From assembly GCA_034509425.1 (NCBI GenBank), contig JAVTVJ010000121.1:434001-498000 (forward strand): 64,000 nucleotides of DNA, given 5' to 3'. The translations under genes were made by a program, and so were the position numbers. This stretch comes from Eopsaltria australis (lineage: Eukaryota > Chordata > Aves > Passeriformes > Petroicidae). Shown one piece after another: positions 37,601 to 48,423 of this stretch; position 1 is the stretch's first letter, and each line of letters starts with the position of its first letter. The notes beneath the pieces are model-generated. The model did no database searches. It had not been told where the DNA came from and saw only the letters and a program-made list of their open reading frames with translations.

Positions 37601-40600
37601 TAGTTGCTTTGACACACACCAATCTATATACAGCTGTCACCTCAGGACAACCAACTTGTTTTCCAGAAGAGTGGGTTCATGTTGGGAACAGCAAACTGAG
37701 CTTCCAGTGTGAATAACAGATTGCTTGTGTTCCTCATATTGATAAGCGCCTGGCATTGCCATATGGGCCACACGCATGCATTGAAAGCTTGCTGATAGCA
37801 CACGATGTAATTCTAACTAAATCTGCTTTTTGTAAAACTCCATCTGATATTTCTGGCAAAAACATTATTAAATATTTCTTTTCAATCTAAGTTAAGATAT
37901 GAAATTAGCAAGTCCTGCTCTCCACACATCTCGAAACACAAGCCAACAATCCATGTAATAAATCCCCTCTGGCCAACTCCCAATCAGGTGGCTTTGCCTT
38001 AAGTGCCTCCCAGCTGAAGAACAATGCCTTAAACAGAGCAGGTAGTTTTAACATCAGCTAGAACTTTTTCCAGTCCAAGTTCTGAAACTGAAAAATCCTA
38101 TTTAATAAACTTGAAAGAGAGTCTATATCAAATAGTTACTTGAATTCCCTCCTGATTCCAAGATGAGACATAATGTTTCACTTTCAAATTATTCAATTGC
38201 TTCACCTTTCCCTCATTTGCATGACTTCTGTGCTTAGTTAGGAAGTTGAAACTTGAAATTAAAAATAAAAAAAAAATCTTGACTTTACTCTTTTCCTCCT
38301 GGATAAAACCTCTCTTGTATAATCAGCCCATTTTTCAGATATTTCTTTTAATAGAGAAGTTGCTTCTTTTGGGGTTTGTATTTCTTTGTATTATTTTCAT
38401 TTTAATGCAATATTTATTTAATTGATGTGCTTTAACTTCTTCCTTCTGAAATTAAAAAAGCTATTTTTAAAAAAAAGACAACAAGAATTATAAAGCAGTC
38501 ATCTCCCAAAACATTTTCCTTCTGTCACTTCCTACGCATATATAATAGTAAAAACATCCCTGCCAAGAACACTACATTTCAAATTGAAAACATTGGAAAA
38601 GATCCTACTGGAAGCCAGCAATGCAGTAGATTTGAAAACAAAGGAAACAAAACAGAATGGCAGTTATTAATTATTAATCATCAATAAAATGTACTAGCAT
38701 TAAAAAAAAGGTACAAAGCAAAAGGTTAATACCCACGTTACAATATTTATAATGCCGCTGGCTGATAAAGACACTGAATAAATCAATCAAGTAGGCAATG
38801 GGGTCACAGACATCAAGAACATGCTCTTAAAAACAAATTCTGAAAGAAAAGGACTTGTAAGCAAGGCACATGCCAGGTGCCTTATACAGGTTGTACAAAC
38901 ATAAATTCATAAAATTAATACATGCTTCTACATTTTTTTATGCTACATTTAAAACAGAACTAAAGCATATTCATCTGTGAACAAAACAGAATTGCACAGC
39001 CTGTAATGAAAGAAGATCTATGGCAGCATCTGGAAAAATTTAACAATTTCAAGTCAACAGGCACAGAAAATTAGCTGAGAAGCTCTCTGAACTACTGTCA
39101 AATTTTTTACAAGCCCTAAAATCTAGTGAAATCTCAAGTACAAAATGTTCCCACTGTCATTACAGTGCTGTAAGCAGCAAAAGTGGTGGCTGGGGAATTA
39201 GAAACTGGTCAGTCTTCTGCAAAGCCTGGAACAGATAACTTGTAGGGGGCAATTCAGATTCAAATATCATCAATGCCAGTAAGCAGTCAAAATATAATAA
39301 TTGATGTTTTCCTAGCAAGTGGGTCCTGTTAAAAATCTGTTCTCTATCCAAAAAGATACTTTGATAAGCATGGATGTGTCAGCACAGTCCACCTGGACTT
39401 CCCCAAGCTACCTGGTTTAAAACAAAAAGCTTGCATGTGGAGGATTAAAAAGAGTCTGTTTCTTAGTTCTTAAACCTTCTGAAGCAACCTCTGATATCAA
39501 ATACTGATGTCAAGCCACAAACCTTATGAGACACTCATTCCAAGAGGAATCATCTTACAAAAAGTGTTTGGAAACACAGTGCACAAAACGCAGTAATGAA
39601 AAGAAAAGCAATTGCCAGAGCTGCCTACACACCCAGGAAATTACTTCTTTTTCAGGAAAAATGTGTTGTTTTTCTATTTACCTTGATATCCTGTCTCATT
39701 AATAAAGGTATCCCTGAATATTCATTTTCATGGGAACACCCTGCCTGCTGTTGAATATGCAACACACATCATTTTGCATTTCTAGCTGGAACTGTCTCCA
39801 TAAACCTCAACTTTCATCTGTTTTATTGACCTTCTTCTGTTATTCAAACACCAAGAGTAAAGATAGTTTAATACTGTCACATAATTTGTGGTGTCAGTCT
39901 GCAAAAACTATGTTACTATTATAGAACAACCCAGGAACACAGCTATAATGGAAAAATAATAACCCACCAGGCTCAAGAAACAGACACATTCAGCAGATGC
40001 TAAGTAATATTATCAGCTTCTAAAAGTCAGCATCTGCACAGAAGCAGCAAAAGATCCATGTCTTCTTTTCAATTTCTCAGAATAATATTTTAGGTGGCAG
40101 TGATTTATTTCCTTTCACATATTCGAGCTTTTTGCACTCTCACATTATATATTAACATTTCAATAAAACTATAATAAAAACTCAGAGGGTCTGAATGTGA
40201 TGGATGAGGATGCAGAGAAGGGTGAAAACGTGAATGTAAATGTGCCTCTGTGCTAATCTGCTACTGAACAACCAATTTAAAGGGGAACGGTTCAAAAATG
40301 TGAAAAGAATTGAATTTCAATAGAACTAAGTATCTCTGACACTTTAGAAAATATAATCTTTAATGTCAATGAGAAAAGTAGGTTTTTCCTGTGCAATGTA
40401 ACTGTCCAAAATACACCATTCATTAACACCAATAGAATATGACAATGACAAACTGAATACTTATTCAAATGAGATTTGGACCCCTTGTCTTTTTAAATGT
40501 AAATACATGTTTTGGTGCTCTTACAAGCAGAATTTATTCCCAGACCACCAGCATGTTGGAGAATATATTTCCTTCCAGAAACCTCTATCTTTATTTTAAC

Positions 40601-41022
40601 AGCTTTGAAAAGCACTCCATCTCAGACTTGCAGACCAAGTTCTGCAGCCTCTTATTTTGAATGCATTGAAATTGCAATGGTAATCATGTTATTGCTAAAT
40701 GAAAAACTTAGGGTCACATTATGTTAATGTTACCAGCTTCAGTATTCAGACTTTTCCACTATTTGATGCTTTTAACTTTATACTTATAATTAAGTAATTT
40801 CCATCAAATTACTCCCTCACACAAAAAGCATAGTAGCATAAAAACTGATATAAATATATTTAGCCTGAATAGGAAGTTCTTGCATGGCATCAATAAAACT
40901 GTTATCTTCAGATTACTGAAAATTATTGTAACACATTTACACAAAGAATAAATACAATTTTAACATAACACTGTTATTTTCTTCTGATCTCTCAAGATAC
41001 AAATATGCTATTAACCTGCACT
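34603..41022. other. Unique non-coding DNA
   Basis: No supported gene. A small cluster of CpGs and ACGTG-type motifs lies just upstream of the midpoint of 34780-34930 (GGACGTGG, TACGTGAC, a YY1-like AACATGGC). An acceptor at about 36890 leads into only 21 open codons. AGGGGGCA near 39244 resembles only the core of a CTCF site. Confidence 0.72.
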
Positions 41023-41212
41023 TCATTTTTTATAGAAAAAAAACTTCTGTTGAATAAGAGGGTATTTGGGATCATGCTGGCGACCAGAAAGTGAAGAGGA
41101 AGGTCTGTTATTCTGCAGCAGCTGCTGTGAGCACAAAGGTGATGCAGAAGAAACTGTCAATAACTCTGAGTGCTGACTGTGCATTTCCAGATTTATATTG
41201 ATAGTATCTGCA
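41023..41212 (-). other. Candidate 3' coding exon, minus strand (Ser/Gln-rich)
   Basis: On the minus strand a strong acceptor (T8-CCTTTTAACAG) ends at 41213. From 41212 one frame, entered at phase 1, stays open for 62 codons to TGA (41023-41025). The peptide starts ADTININLEMHSQHSELLTV and later contains SSASPLCSQQLLQNN and a Ser-rich RPSSSLSGR. This looks like the disordered tail of a regulatory protein. I do not recognise the family. The nearest minus-strand AATAAA is about 430 bases beyond the stop (near 40590). Given the number of acceptor-like sites in the window, one or two frames this long after an acceptor are expected by chance. Confidence 0.22.
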
Positions 41213-42177
41213 CTGTTAAAAGGAAAAAAAATCTATCTTGACTCCTAATATATTTTGCTATCCCACAAATTTGGGTCTTTCTGTATGTCTGTGATTTAAG
41301 TCTTTCAAATGCTTTAAATGGGAACAAAGTAGACTGTGCAGAATATTTCAAAAAGACAATCCAAAGGGTTTACATAAAGCTTGAGAAACCAAAGAAATTC
41401 AAATGATAGAATTAAGAAACAATGGTTGAACATAGAATGAGATCTGAAACAACAATAATAAGATTATATCAGTTTACAATGCATTTTATTAAATGCAAGT
41501 AATGTTAGAAATAACGTGGTATTTTTCTTCAAATTAGATTTCCTTTGTACATTTTCTCAGGAGTCAATTAAGTCTGAAAAAATCTGTTTGCTAAATTTAA
41601 GTTTAAAACATTTAAAGCAGCAAATCCTGGGTCTAACATGTCAGAGTGGATAAATTCTAAGCTAGAGGCTCCAAATCTTCCAGCATGGCTTTAGCTTTGC
41701 CTCATTCTAACAATGCATGCTCACAGAGTGAAAGGGATGCAGCCTGAACCAGACTGGGTAATTTTTACTGTTTGAACATCTATAATTCAAAGTAAAATAT
41801 GTGTAAAAAAAAAAAAAGTTAATCTTTCAGATAGATAGCTGTAACTTTTTAAAATGTGTAAGTATTTAAAGCTGTCAAACAAGTCAAGTAAAAGGACAGA
41901 CAGTAAAACTATATGGTCAAAAAGAATCACTGTCTCATACACCCATGATATTATCTTACTTTCATTAAAACTAAATTAAAGCTAAACTTTTCTTCTCAGT
42001 CTAAGCAATACTAAAAGTCCTCAGCCCATCTGTTTTTGCAATAGTTTTTCCCAGAAGAAAATAGGCTGGGTTTGGTTTTTTTCTAATGAGAAATATATTA
42101 TTTCACCTCAAATTAATTTAGAATTGATTGATGGGAAAATTAAACCTTGGACAGAAAGCAATTGTGGAGGATTTTTT
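41213..42177. other. AT-rich non-coding DNA
   Basis: No supported gene. It contains an A13 tract (41805-41817). A stop-free plus-strand frame runs from 41986 to 42315 without recognisable domain features and is listed as rejected. Confidence 0.7.
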
Positions 42178-42188
42178 AGCCAATCAGG
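42178..42188 (+). promoter_or_regulatory. CCAAT box (AGCCAATCAGG)
   Basis: Matches the NF-Y consensus RRCCAATSR closely (AGCCAATCAG). It lies about 40 bp upstream of the X-box at 42225-42238, a spacing typical of cooperative promoter elements. Function is inferred. Confidence 0.35.
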
Positions 42189-42224
42189 AAACGCTCTACA
42201 AAATTGTGGTGTGCAGAGACGGCT

Positions 42225-42238
42225 GTTGCTGTGGCAAC
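42225..42238. promoter_or_regulatory. RFX X-box, GTTGCTGTGGCAAC
   Basis: An inverted repeat of GTTGC and GCAAC, 12 of 14 bases as in the RFX consensus GTTGCCATGGCAAC. RFX-family winged-helix factors bind such sites at ciliary, MHC class II and neuronal genes. The element sits in a locally less AT-rich, conserved-looking block (42160-42330) that also holds the CCAAT box and a forkhead-like GTAAATAAA (42312-42320). Confidence 0.5.
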
Positions 42239-42320
42239 TGCTTTGCAACCTTAAATGTAACAGCAAGTACCAGGTGTCTGCTGTAATGAGGCTGAGAGGT
42301 AATTACGAATTGTAAATAAA

Positions 42321-43225
42321 GTTTGCTGCCAAACTGATGTAGCAATAAGGGCGGATTTAAAGCAGGTATGATCTCGAGGCCTAAAGGACAAAGTGTCTCT
42401 GGGTAACATGCTGGGGAGAAGGTGCAATTTGGTGGTGGCTAACACAAAGCTCACAAGTACTTGGCACTGCTGGACAGGCTCCAGCTCCCAGCCCCAACGC
42501 CCAGAGGAAGGATCCAAGCTGGGCTGTGCTGCAGGAGTTACAGAGGAGTGCATGGCCAGCAAAAGACACATCTCTGGGACAAACAAAACACAGCACAGCC
42601 ACCAGACTTTGCCTCTGGTCACTGCTCAAGCTGGAGAAACCACAGCTCCACGCTGCAGCTAAAGGGAAAGGGAAACACGCGTGTTCAAAGGGCCATCCCC
42701 TGCAGCTGCAAGGGCCATTTCCCAGCTCCAAACACACATTTCCTCCCAGCACTGACTCAGCTTCTTCAGAATGCTGAGAAATAGTAACAGATAGCTTCCC
42801 CCTGTATCCTGACAGTACTATATGTCAAAATTATCCTGCCGCTTTTCTGGGTTATTTTAGAAGACTATGATGCATTTATTCCTGCTTTTAAACAGTGGAC
42901 TTCAATTTCCAAAGGTCCAGTTCTTAAAACACACTTTAATAACTGGCACTATGGAAATTACTCACATCAGCATTGCTCAGTCAGACCCCAAATCTGGCAT
43001 TGCTGAGAAGTCAATTGAATTTTCTTTAAATTTGGTGATTTTTGGTAGATATATCTCTACAAACTTTGCCTTGAAGAAGTTTCTAAAAAGTTCCTCTTCT
43101 GAAATGTATCTGTGTTTCTACTAGACACTTTTGTGTTTCTTAGGTCCTCAAACCAGTGCTCAGAAATTCTGAACAGGTACATGGTAACAAACCCATCTCA
43201 GAGCCACCTCCAGGGGAGGAAAACT
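42321..43225. other. Non-coding, GC-richer block
   Basis: No supported gene. At 42390-42790 several overlapping frames are open on both strands because the segment is GC-rich and stop-poor. Their peptides resemble no domain and no frame is favoured over another. Confidence 0.65.
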
Positions 43226-43267
43226 GTTGCTTGGGGGTTGGTTACTGGCTGGGGTTAAACCATGACA
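43226..43267. mobile_element. Remnant of an avian ERV LTR end
   Basis: TTACTGGCTGGGGTTAAACC then ATGACA (ending 43267) matches the LTR terminus at 4225-4251 and the remembered avian end GCTGGCTGGGGTTAAACCACGACA. The preceding GTTGCTTGGGGGTTGG loosely fits GTGGTGCTTAGTTG. No further LTR body is visible upstream, so it is a truncated fragment or a terminal match from a related LTR family. Confidence 0.45.
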
Positions 43268-46200
43268 CTGCAATACTGACTTTATCTCTGCCAAAGGGCA
43301 TCCCACTCCAGGAAAAGAAAATGAAGGGAAGCTCAGTCCCACCTGTCTGCACACACAGCAGCACAAACTGGCCACTGTAACCAGTCTGGGACTACCTAAA
43401 GGGACAACTCCTCACATGTCAGCAGTTAAAATCTCCTGGGATTGCTCAGGCATTTCTAAACCAACATAACATTAATGATTTGACATGGAAAGAGATCCCC
43501 TGTAAAAAAACAAACTGACTTAAAACTTATGCAAGAGAAAATTGTGTTCTTTAATACATATTTTCCCAGCATCCCCACTTGCTATAGGGAGTCTCTGGTT
43601 GCTGCCTGATGAAATTTGTTTCTCATTACAACCACATGAACTCCAAACTCCTCAAATGATTGCATTTATAGAAATGCACGTGACTGATTTTGGTTGGTCA
43701 GTGCACATTGCTAAGAGAAGCCCTGGGAGTCATGCCTTGTGCTCCAGACACATCAATGAATTTGACTAGACCTTTACAACACAGTATCAGAAAGTCAAGT
43801 AAAGATAACCTTGACAGAGAGCCAACTCTAAAAAAAGCAAAAGCACATTCATATGTCCCTCTAGTGCTGGAAGGTTGGAAGGAAGGGAGGAAGAGGTGCA
43901 GTGGAGCATAGTCATTTATCTCAATTATTGTCTGCTTTTCCTAAATCAGTTTTGACAAGAATTACATTTCATAATATCCATTATTCTCTTGGCTTTATTG
44001 GGTTTGGTTCTCTCCATATTAACAAGTTCATTGATGTCTCCCTAAACCCTATCTCCTGCCATCACAGCTGAAGAACAAGCCCTGGGCAGGGTGGACCCTC
44101 AACACCCACACGCTGTATTCTCACAAAGAGCCTCAAGTGATGCCTTTGCCCTTGAGCACCAGAGAGCCCCAAAGGGAAGGTGTTTGTTCCTCTGGTCCCA
44201 CACCCATCCAGAAGACCTTATCTGCAAATGATGCATATTATTTTAACACTGCATAAACGTGCAGCAATAGAAAAAAAAAGCAGGAATAGCGCAGAGGTGA
44301 CTTCTTCCCAGGGGGTTTTCTTGAAAGAGGAAAAAATGGTTTTCAAATTGTGCTGTAAGTTTTTAAAAAATTTATCTTACTTCAGATACGTGATGACCCT
44401 TTCTTGCTATCTTTGCTCTTAGTGGAGTTATGTGACCCATAAACTAATGCATGTTTGACTGCTTTCATATACAAAGAAACATTTTATGTTTTCAGTATTG
44501 GTAATTGACAGAACTCTAACCTAAAGAGAATTACATTAATTAGGCTCCTTTGCTAAATGAGACAACATACCTTTCTTCTGCAATGCTACCAGGAACACAG
44601 CAATACAGAAACTTTGATCTTACAATGAGGGAAACAGCATTTTAAAAAAGGCTTTAAATCTTTTTTTTTTGATTTTGCAAAAATAGAAAGCTATCCCAGC
44701 ACAATGTACATTACAGTACCACCATGAATAGTAAATCCTTTGGTTTAATGCAGCTATTAGGCTTGTTCTCTTTCTCTGTCTTTCAATTTCTTACCTTGTG
44801 GAGGTCCATCCTGAAATAAAAATACTAACAACAACAATCATTCCACAAATTGATTTGCCTTTAACCTGATATTTTTGAATAGAGAAAAGCTACATCCTTG
44901 ACTTACCCTTTCTACACTTATATATTCAAACATTGCCATGATCAGAACATTTGGAATGACAAATCATTTTGTTTATTTATTTAACCTCTAGGGGGAAGAG
45001 CCTTTTTCTGCCATTGGGTTTTTCATGTTTAGAGGCTAGAACAGGAGAAGAACATGCATAGCTTTATATCCAGCTACTCATAGGAACATCAATTTCTCCT
45101 TTCAACTACATCAGGTATCATGCTCCAATAAATGAGAGCGAAAAGACTTTTAACTTATTGGACAGTTTTCCATTTGTTTTGTTATCTATTGATATTTCAA
45201 TAGATCTCCAATGTTTTACTTCTAAAATATTGCCACTAAAGAAGAACAAATTATGGCTGCTCCTGCCTTTGTTTTGAGTCCTGTCAGAAGGAGAAAGATA
45301 TTTTTAAATGTTATTCAGTGCATCAAGAGATTTAGGACAGAATGATATTGATCAAAATTATTTATATGGTATAATTAAGTTCAGCAATTGATCAAGAATG
45401 TAAGTGGCTGTTGATGCTTTATAATAACCATAATAAATGGTGAGATGGCCACCTGAGAGACCAAAACTGATAGTAAGTAACATATTGGAAGCACTAAATA
45501 TCATAAAGTTGAAATACATCAGGAAGATTAAAAGGGAACTACAGAAGGAAGATTTTGACTTAATTTTTTTTCCTCTTCACTAATGAATTGGTAAATCTAA
45601 CAATGAACTACAATAAAGAAGTACCAGAACCTCTGGAAATAATCTGATGCTGCTCTACCCAAAATGTCATTTTCAAGGACAGAGGTCATCAACCAGAAAA
45701 AGAAATTTTGAGGAGCATTAAGTATAACATGAAGGACAAATTTTCCTGGAGCAGAAAACAAACAAAACCATGAACTGAATCTGTGTGGAACATGGCTAAT
45801 GTGACACCAAAAACATTTTCTTTCATAAGTGTATAAACAAAAATACCAAGTAGTTCTACAAAAGGAACAGCTTTTTTATTTAGAAGACATTTTCTGTATA
45901 GTTCACAGACCATCTTTCAACATTTTCATAGTGAAAACTATACACTCAAAATTATTATGAATGGAGAGGACAAATTTCTCAGCTGCTTGCAATCATGCTT
46001 TGCTGTGTCCTCATCAGCTCTTATGAGCCTGTGCAAGATACTTTTGGAAAGATCACACGGTTCAATATTCGGTCTTTCCCTGGAGACATTTCTGTCAATT
46101 AGTTATGAGGCAATTCTCATACTTAATTAAATTCACCAGAAGATATTTGGATTTGTATGTCTTAACCCATATAAATTAAAAATATAAATAGGAAAACATT

Positions 46201-48049
46201 GCAACATTCTGTGTGTCCTCCTGCATCTTATCCCTCCTGGTTCCCTTTCTGTATTTCAGAGTTCTCTGCTAGTCTTTAAGGCTCCCACATGAACTTCAGT
46301 TTTCCTCTTAAAGAATCCAGCATCAACACGTCCTAGACATTCACTGATTCATCAGCTGCAGCTTGATTTATATTTCATTTTAGTACGATATTGTTTAAAA
46401 CAATTTCCTCAACGGGAACAAATTTTTCTATCATTTCCAACAGAGAAAGAAAAGTCAGTTCCAGGGAACACTTGAAAATTACAGTAAGCAAAATTTTTTC
46501 AAAATCAGAGCATCAGATAGAACTGCTTTTTGTAGACACGACAATGAAACTCCAAAATGTAAACCTAAATAAATCCATTTCAGTATTAATGCACCCTTAA
46601 CAAGAAACTCTGTATAAAGCAGCACATTTCACAGCCTGCCCTTGCCGTATTTCCTGCCTTATTATGTCACACTACTTACACTTGCTGAGTTTTATTATAG
46701 AAGAAATAGATCCAATGCACACAGACTCATGAATTTCTCTCACATGAACGATGAGTCTCATGATTGTTATCCATGATTCCAGGCAGCCAAACACCAAGAT
46801 GTGTGTAAAAATCCATGTCTGTATTCACCAGTCACAGCAAAAAGACCCCAAAAATTATTCTGAGTTTGTTTTGGTGACTCAACCAGTTGGTAGCATTTCA
46901 TGCAGCAGAAAATTCTGGTTCGCTGGTTATTGGCAGAAGGTTCCTGAAGTATGAAGATGGAAAGAGAATTAAGGGTAGTCTGGAAACTCCAGATAAACCA
47001 GACAAATACTTCCAGTTATATGTTTGACTTCTGGTTTGTTTACTGTCCCCAAAACTGGAAGTTAATCGCAGTAGCATGGATGAAATAAAAAGTGACTTAT
47101 ATTATTTTACCTGTTAATCTAACTCCATTGAAGCCAATTAGTTAAAATAATATGAATTTGTTCCAAGGCTTTTATCACTTTGGCCTTGTCTTTTTCAATA
47201 GATCAAACATTATTAAAAAGAGAATTCAATAAAGTTACAGTGGGATTATTCAGGATATGTTAAAAATAAATTCATGTTATACCAACAGACAACAACTCAC
47301 AAGTTGGTTCTTTCACTTATAAAATGCATAACACCTTCCAATCAATGGAACAAAGCAAAATAAAATTCAAGGAAGAGCCTTTGAATTTATAGGTTAGCTA
47401 AGTCTATAGAAGAAATTTTATGCACATAGTGCTACCCAGACTGAAAATTCTTGCACTACTTAAATTAATTCACACATGAAAAAACATTTATAAGGTTATG
47501 AATCTGAAAAATTTTGAAGTATAACTGAAAGGCTATTAGCAATTTTTTTTTTTGTTCAGCCACTAAAAAACTAATCATGAAGTTATAAACTAATCTATTA
47601 TTCTCCCATGAATTAGAGTGGAAAAAATATACATCTGAAAAAACATCATGAAAAAGACACAGACATTCAAATACATAGAATCTGCTGCAATTATGACTAT
47701 TCTAGACAGCTGGCTGCTGGGCAGAGGTGGCTCCCCTGCAGTTACTAATGCTCATGAAAAGATTAAATGCCTTCAACTGCTATTTTTAAGTTATAGGGAT
47801 ATTTTCCAGTTCATCTGTTCTTATCATTCTTAAACTCTAAGAGATCAATGGAAAAGGGAAAACTCAAACACGAGGTCTTTGACCCAAATTGCTTGCATGT
47901 AGTTAGGATATCAAAAGTCTGCGATGATGGGTACAGTACCATTCTTTTCAAAGAGTACCTGACAATGAAAGTTTGATGGCACTCACAGCTCTCACAAGAA
48001 AGTTCTGTGTGAGGACTTCAATTCTGCTTTTAAGAGTGCCACATCAGCA
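43268..48049. other. Unique non-coding DNA
   Basis: No supported gene. There are homopolymer runs near 44262, 44661 (T10) and 47540 (T12). A GC-richer patch at 44030-44180 has no recognisable content. Open frames are short and featureless. Confidence 0.75.
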
Positions 48050-48052
48050 CTA

Positions 48053-48304
48053 CCCCGGGGGCGGGCAGGGAGGGAGAGCTTCAGTCAGCTTTGTGTTGCG
48101 ATGAATAGCGATGAGTGTGGTACCTCCCCCAGACAGACAAGCTCATTAGTCAGAAAAGCTCAGCAAAGCAGCGCTGTTTTAGAGTTCAGTGACTCTGAGC
48201 AATGGTGGAATCACCACAGTAACAAAGAAAGATGACCTGATTCAAGCACGCCGAGACAACCAGTCCAAGTTCAGAACCTCCCGTGGCTCCTGCTCCTAGA
48301 CAAG
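48053..48304 (+). promoter_or_regulatory. Candidate CpG-containing promoter with non-coding first exon
   Basis: This is the densest CpG stretch in the window: about eleven CpGs between 48053 and 48430. It opens with CCCCGGGGGCGGGCAGGG, containing a perfect Sp1 GC box (GGGGGCGGG, 48057-48065). About 240 bases on, CTAGACAAG|GTAATT gives a reasonable splice donor (exon end 48304). ATGs in between close within a few codons, as expected for a 5' untranslated exon. There is no TATA box. It could equally be a distal enhancer or a decayed CpG patch. Orientation rests on the donor only. Confidence 0.35.
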
Positions 48305-48411
48305 GTAATTGCTCTGCCGAGTGGCTGAACAGCAGCCAAGGGCAGCAGCCCTTCCTGCAGAGGGGTTGTGCTGGATCTCAGCAGCTCTGAGCATCTCCGC
48401 CCAAGCTTTCC

Positions 48412-48423
48412 TGATAGCTGTCA
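48412..48423. promoter_or_regulatory. MEIS/TGIF-like site, TGATAGCTGTCA
   Basis: One base away from the palindromic TALE-homeodomain site TGACAGCTGTCA, followed by AACCGG. It lies about 110 bp past the candidate donor at 48304, within the same CpG-bearing block. Confidence 0.3.

Noticed and set aside
39243..39251. CTCF-like core AGGGGGCA
   Set aside because: The upstream half of the CTCF motif does not match.
41986..42315. 110-codon stop-free plus-strand frame behind two acceptor-like tracts
   Set aside because: The peptide has no recognisable features, and a few frames this long are expected by chance. The X-box in the same stretch is a better explanation for any constraint.
42381..42784. 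Five overlapping frames on both strands
   Set aside because: Mutual overlap without preference for one frame is typical of a GC-rich non-coding patch.
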